Assembly (NCBI GenBank): GCA_030063045.1 | Contig: JAQSEB010000157.1 | Location: 434,001 to 498,000 of the forward strand | DNA from: Pratylenchus scribneri | Lineage: Eukaryota > Nematoda > Chromadorea > Rhabditida > Pratylenchidae | Direction: 5' to 3' | Length of the DNA stretch: 64,000 bases | Part shown: positions 1 to 16,080 of the stretch, one piece after another | Layout of the letters: each line of letters begins with the position of its first letter | Numbering within the stretch: position 1 is the stretch's first letter | The notes under the pieces: generated by a model | What the model saw: only the letters and a program-made list of their open reading frames with translations | What the model was told of the DNA's origin: nothing | Databases searched by the model: none | Program-made: the position numbers and the translations under genes

Positions 1-3000
1 TTCATACCAATTAAATACCCCATATATGGATATAATATATTCAAAAATTCATAAAAAATCAATATGGATGAATTGAATAAAAATAAATTGCCGTTCGCCT
101 GTAGAATTTGACGTAGAATACAATGGAATTAAAAAAATTCCAAAAAGTTCAAAACCTAGGCCATAAAATGTTTCATACCCCTTAAATACCCCATATATGG
201 ATATAATAAATTAAAAAATTCATAAAAAATCAATATGGATGAATTGAATAAAAATAAATTGACGTTCGCCTGTAGAATTTAATGGAGAATACGATGGAAT
301 TAAAAAAATTCCAAAAAGTTCAAAACCTAGGCCATAAAATGTTTCATACCCCTTAAATACCCCATATATGGATATAATAAATTAAAAAATTCATAAAAAA
401 TCAATATGGATGAATTGAATAAAAATAAATTGACGTTCGCCTGTAGAATTTAATGGAGAATACGTGGAATTAAAAAAATTCCAAAAAGTTCAATAGCTAG
501 GCCATAAAATGTTTCATACCCCTTAAATACCCCATATATGGATATAATAAATTAAAAAATTCATAAAAAATCAATATGGATGAATTGAATAAAAATAAAT
601 TGACGTTCGCCTGTAGAATTTAATGGAGAATACGATGGAATTAAAAAAATTCCAAAAAGTTCAAAACCTAGGCCATAAAATGTTTCATACCCCTTAAATA
701 CCCCATATATGGATATAATAAATTAAAAAATTCATAAAAAATCAATATGAATGAATTGAATTAAAATAAATTGACGTTCGCCTGTAGAATTTGACGTAGA
801 ATATAATGGAATTAAAAAAAATCCAAAAAGTTCAATAGCTAGGCCATAAAATGTTTCATACCCCTTAAATACCCAATATATGGATATAATATATTTAAAA
901 ATTCATAAAACAATATGGATGAATTGAATTAAAATAAATTGACGTTCGCCTGTAGAATTTGACGTAGAATATAATGGAATTAAAAAAATCCAAAAAGTTC
1001 AATAGCTAGGCCATAAAATGTTTCATACCCCTTAAATACCCCATATATGGATATAATATATTAAAAAATTCATAAAAAATCAATATGGATGAATTGAATA
1101 AAAATAAATTGACGTTCGCCTGTAGAATTTGACGTAGAATACGATGGAATTAAAAAAATTCCAAAAAGTTCAATAGCTAGGCCATAAAATGTTTCATACC
1201 CCTTAAATACCCAATATATGGATATAATATATTTAAAAATTCATAAAACAATATGGATGAATTGAATTAAAATAAATTGACGTTCGCCTGTAGAATTTGA
1301 CGTAGAATATAATGGAATTAAAAAAATCCAAAAAGTTCAATAGCTAGGCCATAAAATGTTTCAAACCCCTTAAATACCCCATATATGGATATAATATATT
1401 AAAAAATTCATAAAAAATCAATATGGATGAATTGAATAAAAATAAAATGACGTTCGCCTGTAGAATTTGATAGAGAATACGATGGAATTAGAAAAATTTC
1501 AAAAAATTCAAAACCTAGACCATAAAATGTTTCATACCCCTTAAATACCCCATATATGGATATAATATATTCAAAAATTCATAAAAAATCAATATGGATG
1601 AATTGAATAAAAATAAATTGACGTTCGCCTGTAGAATTTGACGTAGAATACGATGGAATTAAAAAAATTCCAGAAAGTTCAATAGCTAGGCCATAAAATG
1701 TTTCATACCCCTTAAATACCCCATATATGGATATAATATATTCAAAAATTCGTGAAAAGTCAATTTTAATGAATTGAATAAAAATAAAATGACGTTCGCC
1801 TGTAGAATTTGAGATAGAATACAATGGAATTAAAAAAATTCCAAAAAGTTTAAAACCTAGGCCATAAAATGTTTCAAACCCCTTAAATACCCAATATATG
1901 GATATAATATATTTAAAAATTCATAAAAAATCAATATGGATGAATTGAATAAAAATAAATTGATGTTCGCCTGTAGAATTTGATAGAGAATACGATGGAA
2001 TTAGAAAAATTTCAAAAAATTCAAAACCTAGACCATAAAATGTTTCATACCCCTTAAATACCCCATATATGGATATAATATATTCAAAAATTCATAAAAA
2101 ATCAATATGGATGAATTGAATAAAAATAAATTGACATTCGCCTGTAGAATTTAATGGAGAATACGATGGAATTAGAAAAATTTCAAAAAATTCAAAACCT
2201 AGACCATAAAATGTTTCATACCCCTTAAATACCCCATATATGGATATAATATATTAAAAAATTCATAAAAAATCAATATGGATGAATTGAATAAAAATAA
2301 ATTGACGTTCGCCTGTAGAATTTGATAGAGAATACGATGGAATTAGAAAAATTTCAAAAAATTCAAAACCTAGACCATAAAATGTTTCATACCCCTTAAA
2401 TACCCCATATATGGATATAATATATTAAAAAATTCATAAAAAATCAATATGGATGAATTGAATAAAAATAAAATGACGTTCGCCTATAGAATTTGATAGA
2501 GAATACGATGGAATTAGAAAAATTTCAAAAAATTCAAAACCTAGACCATAAAATGTTTCATACCCCTTAAATACCCCATATATGGATATAATATATTCAA
2601 AAATTCATAAAAAATCAATATGGATGAATTGAATAAAAATAAAATGACGTTCGCCTGTAGAATTTGATAGAGAATACGATGGAATTAGAAAAATTTCAAA
2701 AAATTCAAAACCTAGACCATAAAATGTTTCATACCCCTTAAATACCCCATATATGGATATAATATATTCAAAAATTCATAAAAAATCAATATGGATGAAT
2801 TGAATAAAAATAAATTGACGTTCGCCTGTAGAATTTGACGTAGAATACGATGGAATTAAAAAAATTCCAGAAAGTTCAATAGCTAGGCCATAAAATGTTT
2901 CATACCCCTTAAATACCCCATATATGGATATAATATATTCAAAAATTCATAAAAAATCAATATGGATGAATTGAATAAAAATAAATTGACGTTCGCCTGT

Positions 3001-4656
3001 AGAATTTGATAGAGAATACGATGGAATTAGAAAAATTTCAAAAAATTCAAAACCTAGACCATAAAATGTTTCATACCCCTTAAATACCCCATATATGGAT
3101 ATAATATATTCAAAAATTCATAAAAAATCAATATGGATGAATTGAATAAAAATAAATTGACGTTCGCCTGTAGAATTTGACGTAGAATACGATGGAATTA
3201 AAAAAATTCCAGAAAGTTCAATAGCTAGGCCATAAAATGTTTCATACCCCTTAAATACCCCATATATGGATATAATATATTCAAAAATTCATAAAAAATC
3301 AATATGGATGAATTGAATAAAAATAAATTGACGTTCGCCTGTAGAATTTGATAGAGAATACGATGGAATTAGAAAAATTTCAAAAAATTCAAAACCTAGA
3401 CCATAAAATGTTTCATACCCCTTAAATACCCCATATATGGATATAATATATTCAAAAATTCGTGAAAAGTCAATTTTAATGAATTGAATAAAAATAAAAT
3501 GACGTTCGCCTGTAGAATTTGACGTAGAATACAATGGAATTAAAAAAATTCCAAAAAGTTTAAAACCTAGGCCATAAAATGTTTCAAACCCCTTAAATAC
3601 CCAATATATGGATATAATATATTTAAAAATTCATAAAAAATCAATATGGATGAATTGAATAAAAATAAATTGACGTTCGCCTGTAGAATTTGACGTAGAA
3701 TACGATGGAATTAAAAAAATTCCAAAAAGTTCAATAGCTAGGCCATAAAATGTTTCAAACCCCTTAAATACCCAATATATGGATATAATATATTCAAAAA
3801 TTCATAAAAAATCAATATGGATGAATTGAATAAAAATAAATTGACGTTCGCCTGTAGAATTTGACGTAGAATACAATGGAATTAAAAAAATTCCAAAAAG
3901 TTCAAAACCTAGGCCATAAAATGTTTCATACCCCTTAAATACCCCATATATGGATATAATATATTCAAAAATTCATAAAAAATCAATATGGATGAATTGA
4001 ATAAAAATAAATTGACGTTCGCCTGTAGAATTTGATAGAGAATACGATGGAATTAGAAAAATTTCAAAAAATTCAAAACCTAGACCATAAAATGTTTCAT
4101 ACCCCTTAAATACCCCATATATGGATATAATATATTCAAAAATTCATAAAAAATCAATATGGATGAATTGAATAAAAATAAATTGACGTTCGCCTGTAGA
4201 ATTTGACGTAGAATACGATGGAATTAAAAAAATTCCAGAAAGTTCAATAGCTAGGCCATAAAATGTTTCATACCCCTTAAATACCCCATATATGGATATA
4301 ATATATTCAAAAATTCATAAAAAATCAATATGGATGAATTGAATAAAAATAAATTGACGTTCGCCTGTAGAATTTGATAGAGAATACGATGGAATTAGAA
4401 AAATTTCAAAAAATTCAAAACCTAGACCATAAAATGTTTCATACCCCTTAAATACCCCATATATGGATATAATATATTCAAAAATTCATAAAAAATCAAT
4501 ATGGATGAATTGAATAAAAATAAATTGACGTTCGCCTGTAGAATTTGATAGAGAATACGATGGAATTAGAAAAATTTCAAAAAATTCAAAACCTAGACCA
4601 TAAAATGTTTCATACCCCTTAAATACCCCATATATGGATATAATATATTCAAAAAT

Positions 4657-7600
4657 TCATAAAAAATCAATATGGATGAATTGAATAAAAATAAATTGAC
4701 GTTCGCCTGTAGAATTTGACGTAGAATACGATGGAATTAAAAAAATTCCAGAAAGTTCAATAGCTAGGCCATAAAATGTTTCATACCCCTTAAATACCCC
4801 ATATATGGATATAATATATTCAAAAATTCGTGAAAAGTCAATTTTAATGAATTGAATAAAAATAAAATGACGTTCGCCTGTAGAATTTGAGATAGAATAC
4901 AATGGAATTAAAAAAATTCCAAAAAGTTTAAAACCTAGGCCATAAAATGTTTCAAACCCCTTAAATACCCAATATATGGATATAATATATTTAAAAATTC
5001 ATAAAAAATCAATATGGATGAATTGAATAAAAATAAATTGACGTTCGCCTGTAGAATTTGACGTAGAATACGATGGAATTAAAAAAATTTCAAAAAGTTC
5101 AATAGCTAGGCCATAAAATGTTTCAAACCCCTTAAATACCCAATATATGGATATAATATATCCAAAAATTCATAAAAAATCAATATGGATGAATTGAATA
5201 AAAATAAATTGACGTTCGCCTGTAGAATTTGATAGAGAATACGATGGAATTAGAAAAATTTCAAAAAATTCAAAACCTAGACCATAAAATGTTTCATACC
5301 CCTTAAATACCCCATATATGGATATAATATATTCAAAAATTCATAAAAAATCAATATGGATGAATTGAATAAAAATAAATTGACGTTCGCCTGTAGAATT
5401 TGACGTAGAATACGATGGAATTAAAAAAATTCCAGAAAGTTCAATAGCTAGGCCATAAAATGTTTCATACCCCTTAAATACCCCATATATGGATATAATA
5501 TATTCAAAAATTCATAAAAAATCAATATGGATGAATTGAATAAAAATAAATTGACGTTCGCCTGTAGAATTTGACGTAGAATACGATGGAATTAAAAAAA
5601 TTCCAGAAAGTTCAATAGCTAGGCCATAAAATGTTTCATACCCCTTAAATACCCCATATATGGATATAATATATTCAAAAATTCATAAAAAATCAATATG
5701 GATGAATTGAATAAAAATAAATTGACGTTCGCCTGTAGAATTTGACGTAGAATACGATGGAATTAAAAAAATTCCAGAAAGTTCAATAGCTAGGCCATAA
5801 AATGTTTCATACCCCTTAAATACCCCATATATGGATATAATATATTCAAAAATTCATAAAAAATCAATATGGATGAATTGAATAAAAATAAATTGACGTT
5901 CGCCTGTAGAATTTGATAGAGAATACGATGGAATTAGAAAAATTTCAAAAAATTCAAAACCTAGACCATAAAATGTTTCATACCCCTTAAATACCCCATA
6001 TATGGATATAATATATTCAAAAATTCATAAAAAATCAATATGGATGAATTGAATAAAAATAAATTGACGTTCGCCTGTAGAATTTGATAGAGAATACGAT
6101 GGAATTAGAAAAATTTCAAAAAATTCAAAACCTAGACCATAAAATGTTTCATACCCCTTAAATACCCCATATATGGATATAATATATTCAAAAATTCATA
6201 AAAAATCAATATGGATGAATTGAATAAAAATAAATTGACGTTCGCCTGTAGAATTTGACGTAGAATACGATGGAATTAAAAAAATTCCAGAAAGTTCAAT
6301 AGCTAGGCCATAAAATGTTTCATACCCCTTAAATACCCCATATATGGATATAATATATTCAAAAATTCGTGAAAAGTCAATTTTAATGAATTGAATAAAA
6401 ATAAAATGACGTTCGCCTGTAGAATTTGAGATAGAATACAATGGAATTAAAAAAATTCCAAAAAGTTTAAAACCTAGGCCATAAAATGTTTCAAACCCCT
6501 TAAATACCCAATATATGGATATAATATATTTAAAAATTCATAAAAAATCAATATGGATGAATTGAATAAAAATAAATTGACGTTCGCCTGTAGAATTTGA
6601 CGTAGAATACGATGGAATTAAAAAAATTTCAAAAAGTTCAATAGCTAGGCCATAAAATGTTTCAAACCCCTTAAATACCCAATATATGGATATAATATAT
6701 CCAAAAATTCATAAAAAATCAATATGGATGAATTGAATAAAAATAAATTGACGTTCGCCTGTAGAATTTGATAGAGAATACGATGGAATTAGAAAAATTT
6801 CAAAAAATTCAAAACCTAGACCATAAAATGTTTCATACCCCTTAAATACCCCATATATGGATATAATATATTCAAAAATTCATAAAAAATCAATATGGAT
6901 GAATTGAATAAAAATAAATTGACGTTCGCCTGTAGAATTTGACGTAGAATACGATGGAATTAAAAAAATTCCAGAAAGTTCAATAGCTAGGCCATAAAAT
7001 GTTTCATACCCCTTAAATACCCCATATATGGATATAATATATTCAAAAATTCATAAAAAATCAATATGGATGAATTGAATAAAAATAAATTGACGTTCGC
7101 CTGTAGAATTTGACGTAGAATACGATGGAATTAAAAAAATTCCAGAAAGTTCAATAGCTAGGCCATAAAATGTTTCATACCCCTTAAATACCCCATATAT
7201 GGATATAATATATTCAAAAATTCGTGAAAAGTCAATTTTAATGAATTGAATAAAAATAAAATGACGTTCGCCTGTAGAATTTGATAGAGAATACGTTGGA
7301 ATTAGAAAAATTTCAAAAAATTCAAAACCTAGACCATAAAATGTTTCATACCCCTTAAATACCCCATATATGGATATAATATATTCAAAAATTCATAAAA
7401 AATCAATATGGATGAATTGAATAAAAATAAATTGACGTTCGCCTGTAGAATTTGACGTAGAATACGATGGAATTAAAAAAATTCCAGAAAGTTCAATAGC
7501 TAGGCCATAAAATGTTTCATACCCCTTAAATACCCCATATATGGATATAATATATTCAAAAATTCGTGAAAAGTCAATTTTAATGAATTGAATAAAAATA

Positions 7601-7734
7601 AAATGACGTTCGCCTGTAGAATTTGAGATAGAATACAATGGAATTAAAAAAATTCCAAAAAGTTTAAAACCTAGGCCATAAAATGTTTCAAACCCCTTAA
7701 ATACCCAATATATGGATATAATATATTTAAAAAT
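4657..7734. repeat. Higher-order repeat block, 9-monomer (1539-bp) spacing
   Basis: Two segments 1539 bp apart (9 x 171) repeat the same order of unusual monomers. The order is a monomer with ATTCGTGAAAAGTC, then one with GTTTAAAACCTAGG and ACCCAATATATGG, then one with the rare TATATCCAAAAATTC junction (5161 and 6700, exactly 1539 apart), then GATAGAG- and CAGAAAG-type monomers. The order diverges after about six to seven monomers. Related ATTCGTGAAAAG blocks are spaced by 10, 8, 9 and 7 monomers across 1579-7638. Confidence 0.8.
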
Positions 7735-10700
7735 TCATAAAAAATCAATATGGATGAATTGAATAAAAATAAATTGACGTTCGCCTGTAGAATTTGACGT
7801 AGAATACGATGGAATTAAAAAAATTCCAAAAAGTTCAATAGCTAGGCCATAAAATGTTTCAAACCCCTTAAATACCCAATATATGGATATAATATATTCA
7901 AAAATTCATAAAAAATCAATATGGATGAATTGAATAAAAATAAATTGACGTTCGCCTGTAGAATTTGACGTAGAATACAATGGAATTAAAAAAATTCCAA
8001 AAAGTTCAAAACCTAGGCCATAAAATGTTTCATACCCCTTAAATACCCCATATATGGATATAATATATTCAAAAATTCATAAAAAATCAATATGGATGAA
8101 TTGAATAAAAATAAATTGACGTTCGCCTGTAGAATTTGATAGAGAATACGATGGAATTAGAAAAATTTCAAAAAATTCAAAACCTAGACCATAAAATGTT
8201 TCATACCCCTTAAATACCCCATATATGGATATAATATATTCAAAAATTCATAAAAAATCAATATGGATGAATTGAATAAAAATAAATTGACGTTCGCCTG
8301 TAGAATTTGATAGAGAATACGATGGAATTAGAAAAATTTCAAAAAATTCAAAACCTAGACCATAAAATGTTTCATACCCCTTAAATACCCCATATATGGA
8401 TATAATATATTCAAAAATTCATAAAAAATCAATATGGATGAATTGAATAAAAATAAATTGACGTTCGCCTGTAAAATTTGATAGAGAATACGATGGAATT
8501 AGAAAAATTTCAAAAAATTCAAAACCTAGACCATAAAATGTTTCATACCCCTTAAATACCCCATATATGGATATAATATATTCAAAAATTCATAAAAAAT
8601 CAATATGGATGAATTGAATAAAAATAAATTGACGTTCGCCTGTAGAATTTGATAGAGAATACGATGGAATTAGAAAAATTTCAAAAAATTCAAAACCTAG
8701 ACCATAAAATGTTTCATACCCCTTAAATACCCCATATATGGATATAATATATTCAAAAATTCATAAAAAATCAATATGGATGAATTGAATAAAAATAAAT
8801 TGACGTTCGCCTGTAAAATTTGATAGAGAATACGATGGAATTAGAAAAATTTCAAAAAATTCAAAACCTAGACCATAAAATGTTTCATACCCCTTAAATA
8901 CCCCATATATGGATATAATATATTCAAAAATTCATAAAAAATCAATATGGATGAATTGAATAAAAATAAATTGATGTTCGCCTGTAGAATTTGACGTAGA
9001 ATACAATGGAATTAAAAAAATTCCAAAAAGTTTAAAACCTAGGCCATAAAATGTTTCAAACCCCTTAAATACCCAATATATGGATATAATATATTTAAAA
9101 ATTCATAAAAAATCAATATGGATGAATTGAATAAAAATAAATTGACGTTCGCCTGTAGAATTTGACGTAGAATACGATGGAATTAAAAAAATTCCAAAAA
9201 GTTCAATAGCTAGGCCATAAAATGTTTCAAACCCCTTAAATACCCAATATATGGATATAATATATTCAAAAATTCATAAAAAATCAATATGGATGAATTG
9301 AATAAAAATAAATTGACGTTCGCCTGTAGAATTTGACGTAGAATACAATGGAATTAAAAAAATTCCAAAAAGTTCAAAACCTAGGCCATAAAATGTTTCA
9401 TACCCCTTAAATACCCCATATATGGATATAATATATTCAAAAATTCATAAAAAATCAATATGAATGAATTGAATAAAAATAAATTGACGTTCGCCTGTAG
9501 AATTTGACGTAGAATACAATGGAATTAAAAAAATTCCAAAAAGTTCAAAACCTAGACCATAAAATGTTTCATACCCCTTAAATACCCAATATATGGATAT
9601 AATATATTCAAAAATTCATAAAAAATCAATATGGATGAATTGAATAAAAATAAATTGACGTTCGCCTGTAGAATTTGACGTAGAATACAATGGAATTAAA
9701 AAAATTCCAAAAAGTTCAAAACCTAGGCCATAAAATGTTTCATACCCCTTAAATACCCCATATATGGATATAATATATTCAAAAATTCATAAAAAATCAA
9801 TATGGATGAATTGAATAAAAATAAATTGACATTCGCCTGTAGAATTTAATGGAGAATACGATGGAATTAAAAAAATTCCAAAAAGTTCAAAACCTAGGCC
9901 ATAAAATGTTTCATACCCCTTAAATACCCCATATATGGATATAATATATTCAAAAATTCGTGAAAAGTCAATTTTAATGAATTGAATAAAAATAAAATGA
10001 CGTTCGCCTGTAGAATTTGAGATAGAATACAATGGAATTAAAAAAATTCCAAAAAGTTTAAAACCTAGGCCATAAAATGTTTCAAACCCCTTAAATACCC
10101 AATATATGGATATAATATATTTAAAAATTCATAAAAAATCAATATGGATGAATTGAATAAAAATAAATTGACGTTCGCCTGTAGAATTTGACGTAGAATA
10201 CAATGGAATTAAAAAAATTCCAAAAAGTTCAAAACCTAGGCCATAAAATGTTTCATACCCCTTAAATACCCCATATATGGATATAATATATTCAAAAATT
10301 CATAAAAAATCAATATGGATGAATTGAATAAAAATAAATTGACGTTCGCCTGTAGAATTTAATGGAGAATACGTGGAATTAAAAAAATTCCAAAAAGTTC
10401 AAAACCTAGGCCATAAAATGTTTCATACCCCTTAAATACCCCATATATGGATATAATAAATTAAAAAATTCATAAAAAATCAATATGAATGAATTGAATA
10501 AAAATAAATTGACATTCGCCTGTAGAATTAGACGTAGAATACGATGGAAATAAAAAAATTCCAAAAAGTTCCATAGCTAGGCCATAAAATGTTTCAAACC
10601 CCTTAAATACCCCATATATGGATATAATATATTAAAAAATTCATAAAAAATCAATATGGATGAATTGAATAAAAATAAAATGACGTTCGCCTGTAGAATT

Positions 10701-13138
10701 TGATAGAGAATACGATGGAATTAGAAAAATTTCAAAAAATTCAAAACCTAGACCATAAAATGTTTCATACCCCTTAAATACCCAATATATGGATATAATA
10801 TATTCAAAAATTCATAAAAAATCAATATGGATGAATTGAATAAAAATAAATTGACATTCGCCTGTAGAATTTAATGGAGAATACGATGGAATTAAAAAAA
10901 TTCCAAAAAGTTCAAAACCTAGGCCATAAAATGTTTCATACCCCTTAAATACCCAATATATGGATATAATATATTCAAAAATTCATAAAAAATCAATATG
11001 GATGAATTGAATAAAAATAAATTGACGTTCGCCTGTAGAATTTGACGTAGAATACGATGGAATTAGAAAAAATCCAAAAAGTTCAATAGCTAGGCCATAA
11101 AATGTTTCATACCCCTTAAATACCACATATATATGAATATAATATATTCAAAAATTCATAAAAAATCAATATGGATGAATTGAATAAAAATAAATTGACG
11201 TTCGCCTGTAGAATTTGACGTAGAATACGATGGAAATAAAAAAATTCCAAAAAGTTCCATAGCTAGGCCATAAAATGTTTCAAACCCCTTAAATACCCCA
11301 TATATGGATATAATATATTAAAAAATTCATAAAAAATCAATATGAATGAATTGAATAAAAATAAATTGACGTTCGCCTGTAGAATTTGACGTAGAATACG
11401 ATGGAAATAAAAAAATTCCAAAAAGTTCCATAGCTAGGCCATAAAATGTTTCAAACCCCTTAAATACCCCATATATGGATATAATATATTAAAAAATTCA
11501 TAAAAAATCAATATGGATGAATTGAATAAAAATAAAATGACGTTCGCCTGTAGAATTTGATAGAGAATACGATGGAATTAGAAAAATTTCAAAAAATTCA
11601 AAACCTAGACCATAAAATGTTTCATACCCCTTAAATACCCAATATATGGATATAATATATTCAAAAATTCATAAAAAATCAATATGGATGAATTGAATAA
11701 AAATAAATTGACGATCGCCTGTAGAATTTGACGTAGAATATGATGGAATTAGAAAAAATCCAAAAAGTTCAATAGCTAGGCCATAAAATGTTTCATACCC
11801 CTTAAATACCCAATATATGGATATAATATATTCAAAAATTCATAAAAAATCAATATGGATGAATTGAATAAAAATAAATTGACGATCGCCTGTAGAATTT
11901 GACGTAGAATATGATGGAATTAGAAAAAATCCAAAAAGTTCAATAGCTAGGCCATAAAATGTTTCATACCCCTTAAATACCACATATATATGAATATAAT
12001 ATATTCAAAAATTCATAAAAAATCAATATGGATGAATTGAATAAAAATAAATTGACGTTCGCCTGTAGAATTTGACGTAGAATATGATGGAATTAGAAAA
12101 AATCCAAAAAGTTCAATAGCTAGGCCATAAAATGTTTCAAACCCCTTAAATATCCAATATATGGATATAATATATTTAAAAATTCATAAAAAATCAATAT
12201 GGATGAATTGAATAAAAATAAATTGACGTTCGCCTGTAGAATTTGACGTAGAATATGATGGAATTAGAAAAAATCCAAAAAGTTCAATAGCTAGGCCATA
12301 AAATGTTTCATACCCCTTAAATACCACATATATATGAATATAATATATTCAAAAATTCATAAAAAATCAATATTGATGAATTGAATAAAAATAAATTGAC
12401 GTTCGCCTGTAGAATTTGACGTAGAATACAATGGAATTAAAAAAATTCCAAAAAGTTTAAAACCTAGGCCATAAAATGTTTCAAACCCCTTAAATACCCA
12501 ATATATGGATATAATATATTTAAAAATTCATAAAAAATCAATATGGATGAATTGAATAAAAATAAATTGACATTCGCCTGTAGAATTTAATGGAGAATAC
12601 GATGGAATTAGAAAAATTTCAAAAAATTCAAAACCTAGACCATAAAATGTTTCATACCCCTTAAATACCCCATATATGGATATAATAAATTAAAAAATTC
12701 ATAAAAAATCAATATGAATGAATTGAATTAAAATAAATTGACGTTCGCCTGTAGAATTTGACGTAGAATATAATGGAATTAAAAAAATCCAAAAAGTTCA
12801 ATAGCTAGGCCATAAAATGTTTCAAACCCCTTAAATACCCCATATATGGATATAATATATTAAAAAATTCATAAAAAATCAATATGGATGAATTGAATAA
12901 AAATAAAATGACGTTCGCCTGTAGAATTTGATAGAGAATACGATGGAATTAGAAAAATTTCAAAAAATTCAAAACCTAGACCATAAAATGTTTCATACCC
13001 CTTAAATACCACATATATATGAATATAATATATTCAAAAATTCATAAAAAATCAATATGGATGAATTGAATAAAAATAAATTGACGTTCGCCTGTAGAAT
13101 TTGACGTAGAATACAATGGAATTAAAAAAATTCCAAAA

Positions 13139-16080
13139 AGTTTAAAACCTAGGCCATAAAATGTTTCAAACCCCTTAAATACCCCATATATGGATATAAT
13201 AAATTAAAAAATTCATAAAAAATCAATATGAATGAATTGAATAAAAATAAATTGACGTTCGCCTGTAGAATTTAATGGAGAATACGTGGAATTAAAAAAA
13301 TTCCAAAAAGTTCAAAACCTAGGCCATAAAATGTTTCATACCCCTTAAATACCCCATATATGGATATAATAAATTAAAAAATTCATAAAAAATCAATATG
13401 GATGAATTGAATAAAAATAAATTGACGTTCGCCTGTAGAATTTAATGGAGAATACGATGGAATTAAAAAAATTCCAAAAAGTTCAAAACCTAGGCCATAA
13501 AATGTTTCATACCCCTTAAATACCCCATATATGGATATAATAAATTAAAAAATTCATAAAAAATCAATATGGATGAATTGAATAAAAATAAATTGACATT
13601 CGCCTGTAGAATTTAATGGAGAATACGTGGAATTAAAAAAATTCCAAAAAGTTCAAAACCTAGGCCATAAAATGTTTCATACCCCTTAAATACCCCATAT
13701 ATGGATATAATAAATTAAAAAATTCATAAAAAATCAATATGGATGAATTGAATAAAAATAAATTGACGTTCGCCTGTAGAATTTAATGGAGAATACGATG
13801 GAATTAGAAAAATTTCAAAAAATTCAAAACCTAGACCATAAAATGTTTCATACCCCTTAAATACCCCATATATGGATATAATATATTCAAAAATTCATAA
13901 AAAATCAATATGGATGAATTGAATAAAAATAAAATGACGTTCGCCTGTAGAATTTGATAGAGAATACGATGGAATTAGAAAAATTTCAAAAAATTCAAAA
14001 CCTAGACCATAAAATGTTTCATACCCCTTAAATACCCCATATATGGATATAATAAATTAAAAAATTCATAAAAAATCAATATGAATGAATTGAATTAAAA
14101 TAAATTGACGTTCGCCTGTAGAATTTGACGTAGAATATAATGGAATTAAAAAAATCCAAAAAGTTCAATAGCTATGCCATAAAATGTTTCAAACCCCTTA
14201 AATACCCCATATATGGATATAATATATTAAAAAATTCATAAAAAATCAATATGGATGAATTGAATAAAAATAAAATGACGTTCGACTGTAGAATTTGATA
14301 GAGAATACGATGGAATTAGAAAAATTTCAAAAAATTCAAAACCTAGACCATAAAATGTTTCATACCCCTTAAATACCCCATATATGGATATAATATATTC
14401 AAAAATTCATAAAAAATCAATATGGATGAATTGAATAAAAATAAAATGACGTTCGCCTGTAGAATTTGATAGAGAATACGATGGAATTAGAAAAATTTCA
14501 AAAAATTCAAAACCTAGACCATAAAATGTTTCATACCCCTTAAATACCCCATATATGGATATAATATATTCAAAAATTCATAAAAAATCAATATGGATGA
14601 ATTGAATAAAAATAAAATGACGTTCGCCTGTAGAATTTGATAGAGAATACGATGGAATTAGAAAAATTTCAAAAAATTCAAAACCTAGACCATAAAATGT
14701 TTCATACCCCTTAAAAACCCCATATATGGATATAATATATTCAAAAATTCATAAAAAATCAATATGGATGAATTGAATAAAAATAAATTGACGTTCGCCT
14801 GTAGAATTTGACGTAGAATACGATGGAATTAAAAAAATTCCAGAAAGTTCAATAGCTAGGCCATAAAATGTTTCATACCAATTAAATACCCCATATATGG
14901 ATATAATATATTCAAAAATTCATAAAAAATCAATATGGATGAACTGAATAAAAATAAATTGACGTTCGCCTGTAGAATTTGACGTAGAATACAATGGAAT
15001 TAAAAAAATTCCAAAAAGTTTAAAACCTAGGCCATAAAATGTTTCATACCCCTTAAATACCCCATATATGGATATAATAAATTAAAAAATTCATAAAAAA
15101 TCAATATGAATGAATTGAATAAAAATAAATTGACGTTCGCCTGAGAATTTGACGTAGAATACGATGGAATTAAAAAAATTCCAAAAAGTTCAATAGCTAG
15201 GCCATAAAATGTTTCATACCCCTTAAATACCCAATATATGGATATAATATATTTAAAAATTCATAAAACAATATGGATGAATTGAATTAAAATAAATTGA
15301 CGTTCGCCTGTAGAATTTGACGTAGAATACAATGGAATTAAAAAAATTCCAAAAAGTTTAAAACCTAGGCCATAAAATGTTTCAAACCCCTTAAATACCC
15401 CATATATGGATATAATAAATTAAAAAATTCATAAAAAATCAATATGAATGAATTGAATAAAAATAAATTGACGTTCGCCTGTAGAATTTAATGGAGAATA
15501 CGTGGAATTAAAAAAATTCCAAAAAGTTCAAAACCTAGGCCATAAAATGTTTCATACCCCTTAAATACCCCATATATGGATATAATAAATTAAAAAATTC
15601 ATAAAAAATCAATATGGATGAATTGAATAAAAATAAATTGACGTTCGCCTGTAGAATTTAATGGAGAATACGATGGAATTAAAAAAATTCCAAAAAGTTC
15701 AAAACCTAGGCCATAAAATGTTTCATACCCCTTAAATACCCCATATATGGATATAATAAATTAAAAAATTCATAAAAAATCAATATGGATGAATTGAATA
15801 AAAATAAATTGACATTCGCCTGTAGAATTTAATGGAGAATACGTGGAATTAAAAAAATTCCAAAAAGTTCAAAACCTAGGCCATAAAATGTTTCATACCC
15901 CTTAAATACCCCATATATGGATATAATAAATTAAAAAATTCATAAAAAATCAATATGGATGAATTGAATAAAAATAAATTGACGTTCGCCTGTAGAATTT
16001 AATGGAGAATACGATGGAATTAAAAAAATTCCAAAAAGTTCAAAACCTAGGCCATAAAATGTTTCATACCCCTTAAATAC
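13139..16080. repeat. Large (~2.2 kb) internal duplication inside the satellite
   Basis: The variant order GTTTAAAACC, then ATATGAATGAATTG, then AATGGAGAATACGTGG, then the same without the deletion, then ACATTCGCC with ACGTGG, occurs at about 13139-13800 and again at about 15358-16015. The offset is roughly 2216 bp, close to 13 monomers less a few bases. Such runs of identical variant order indicate duplication of multi-monomer blocks. Confidence 0.7.

Noticed and set aside
1579..10032. Repeated 81-codon minus-strand ORFs
   Set aside because: All lie in the 171-bp satellite and arise because the monomer length is a multiple of three; they are periodic copies of one another with no gene signals.
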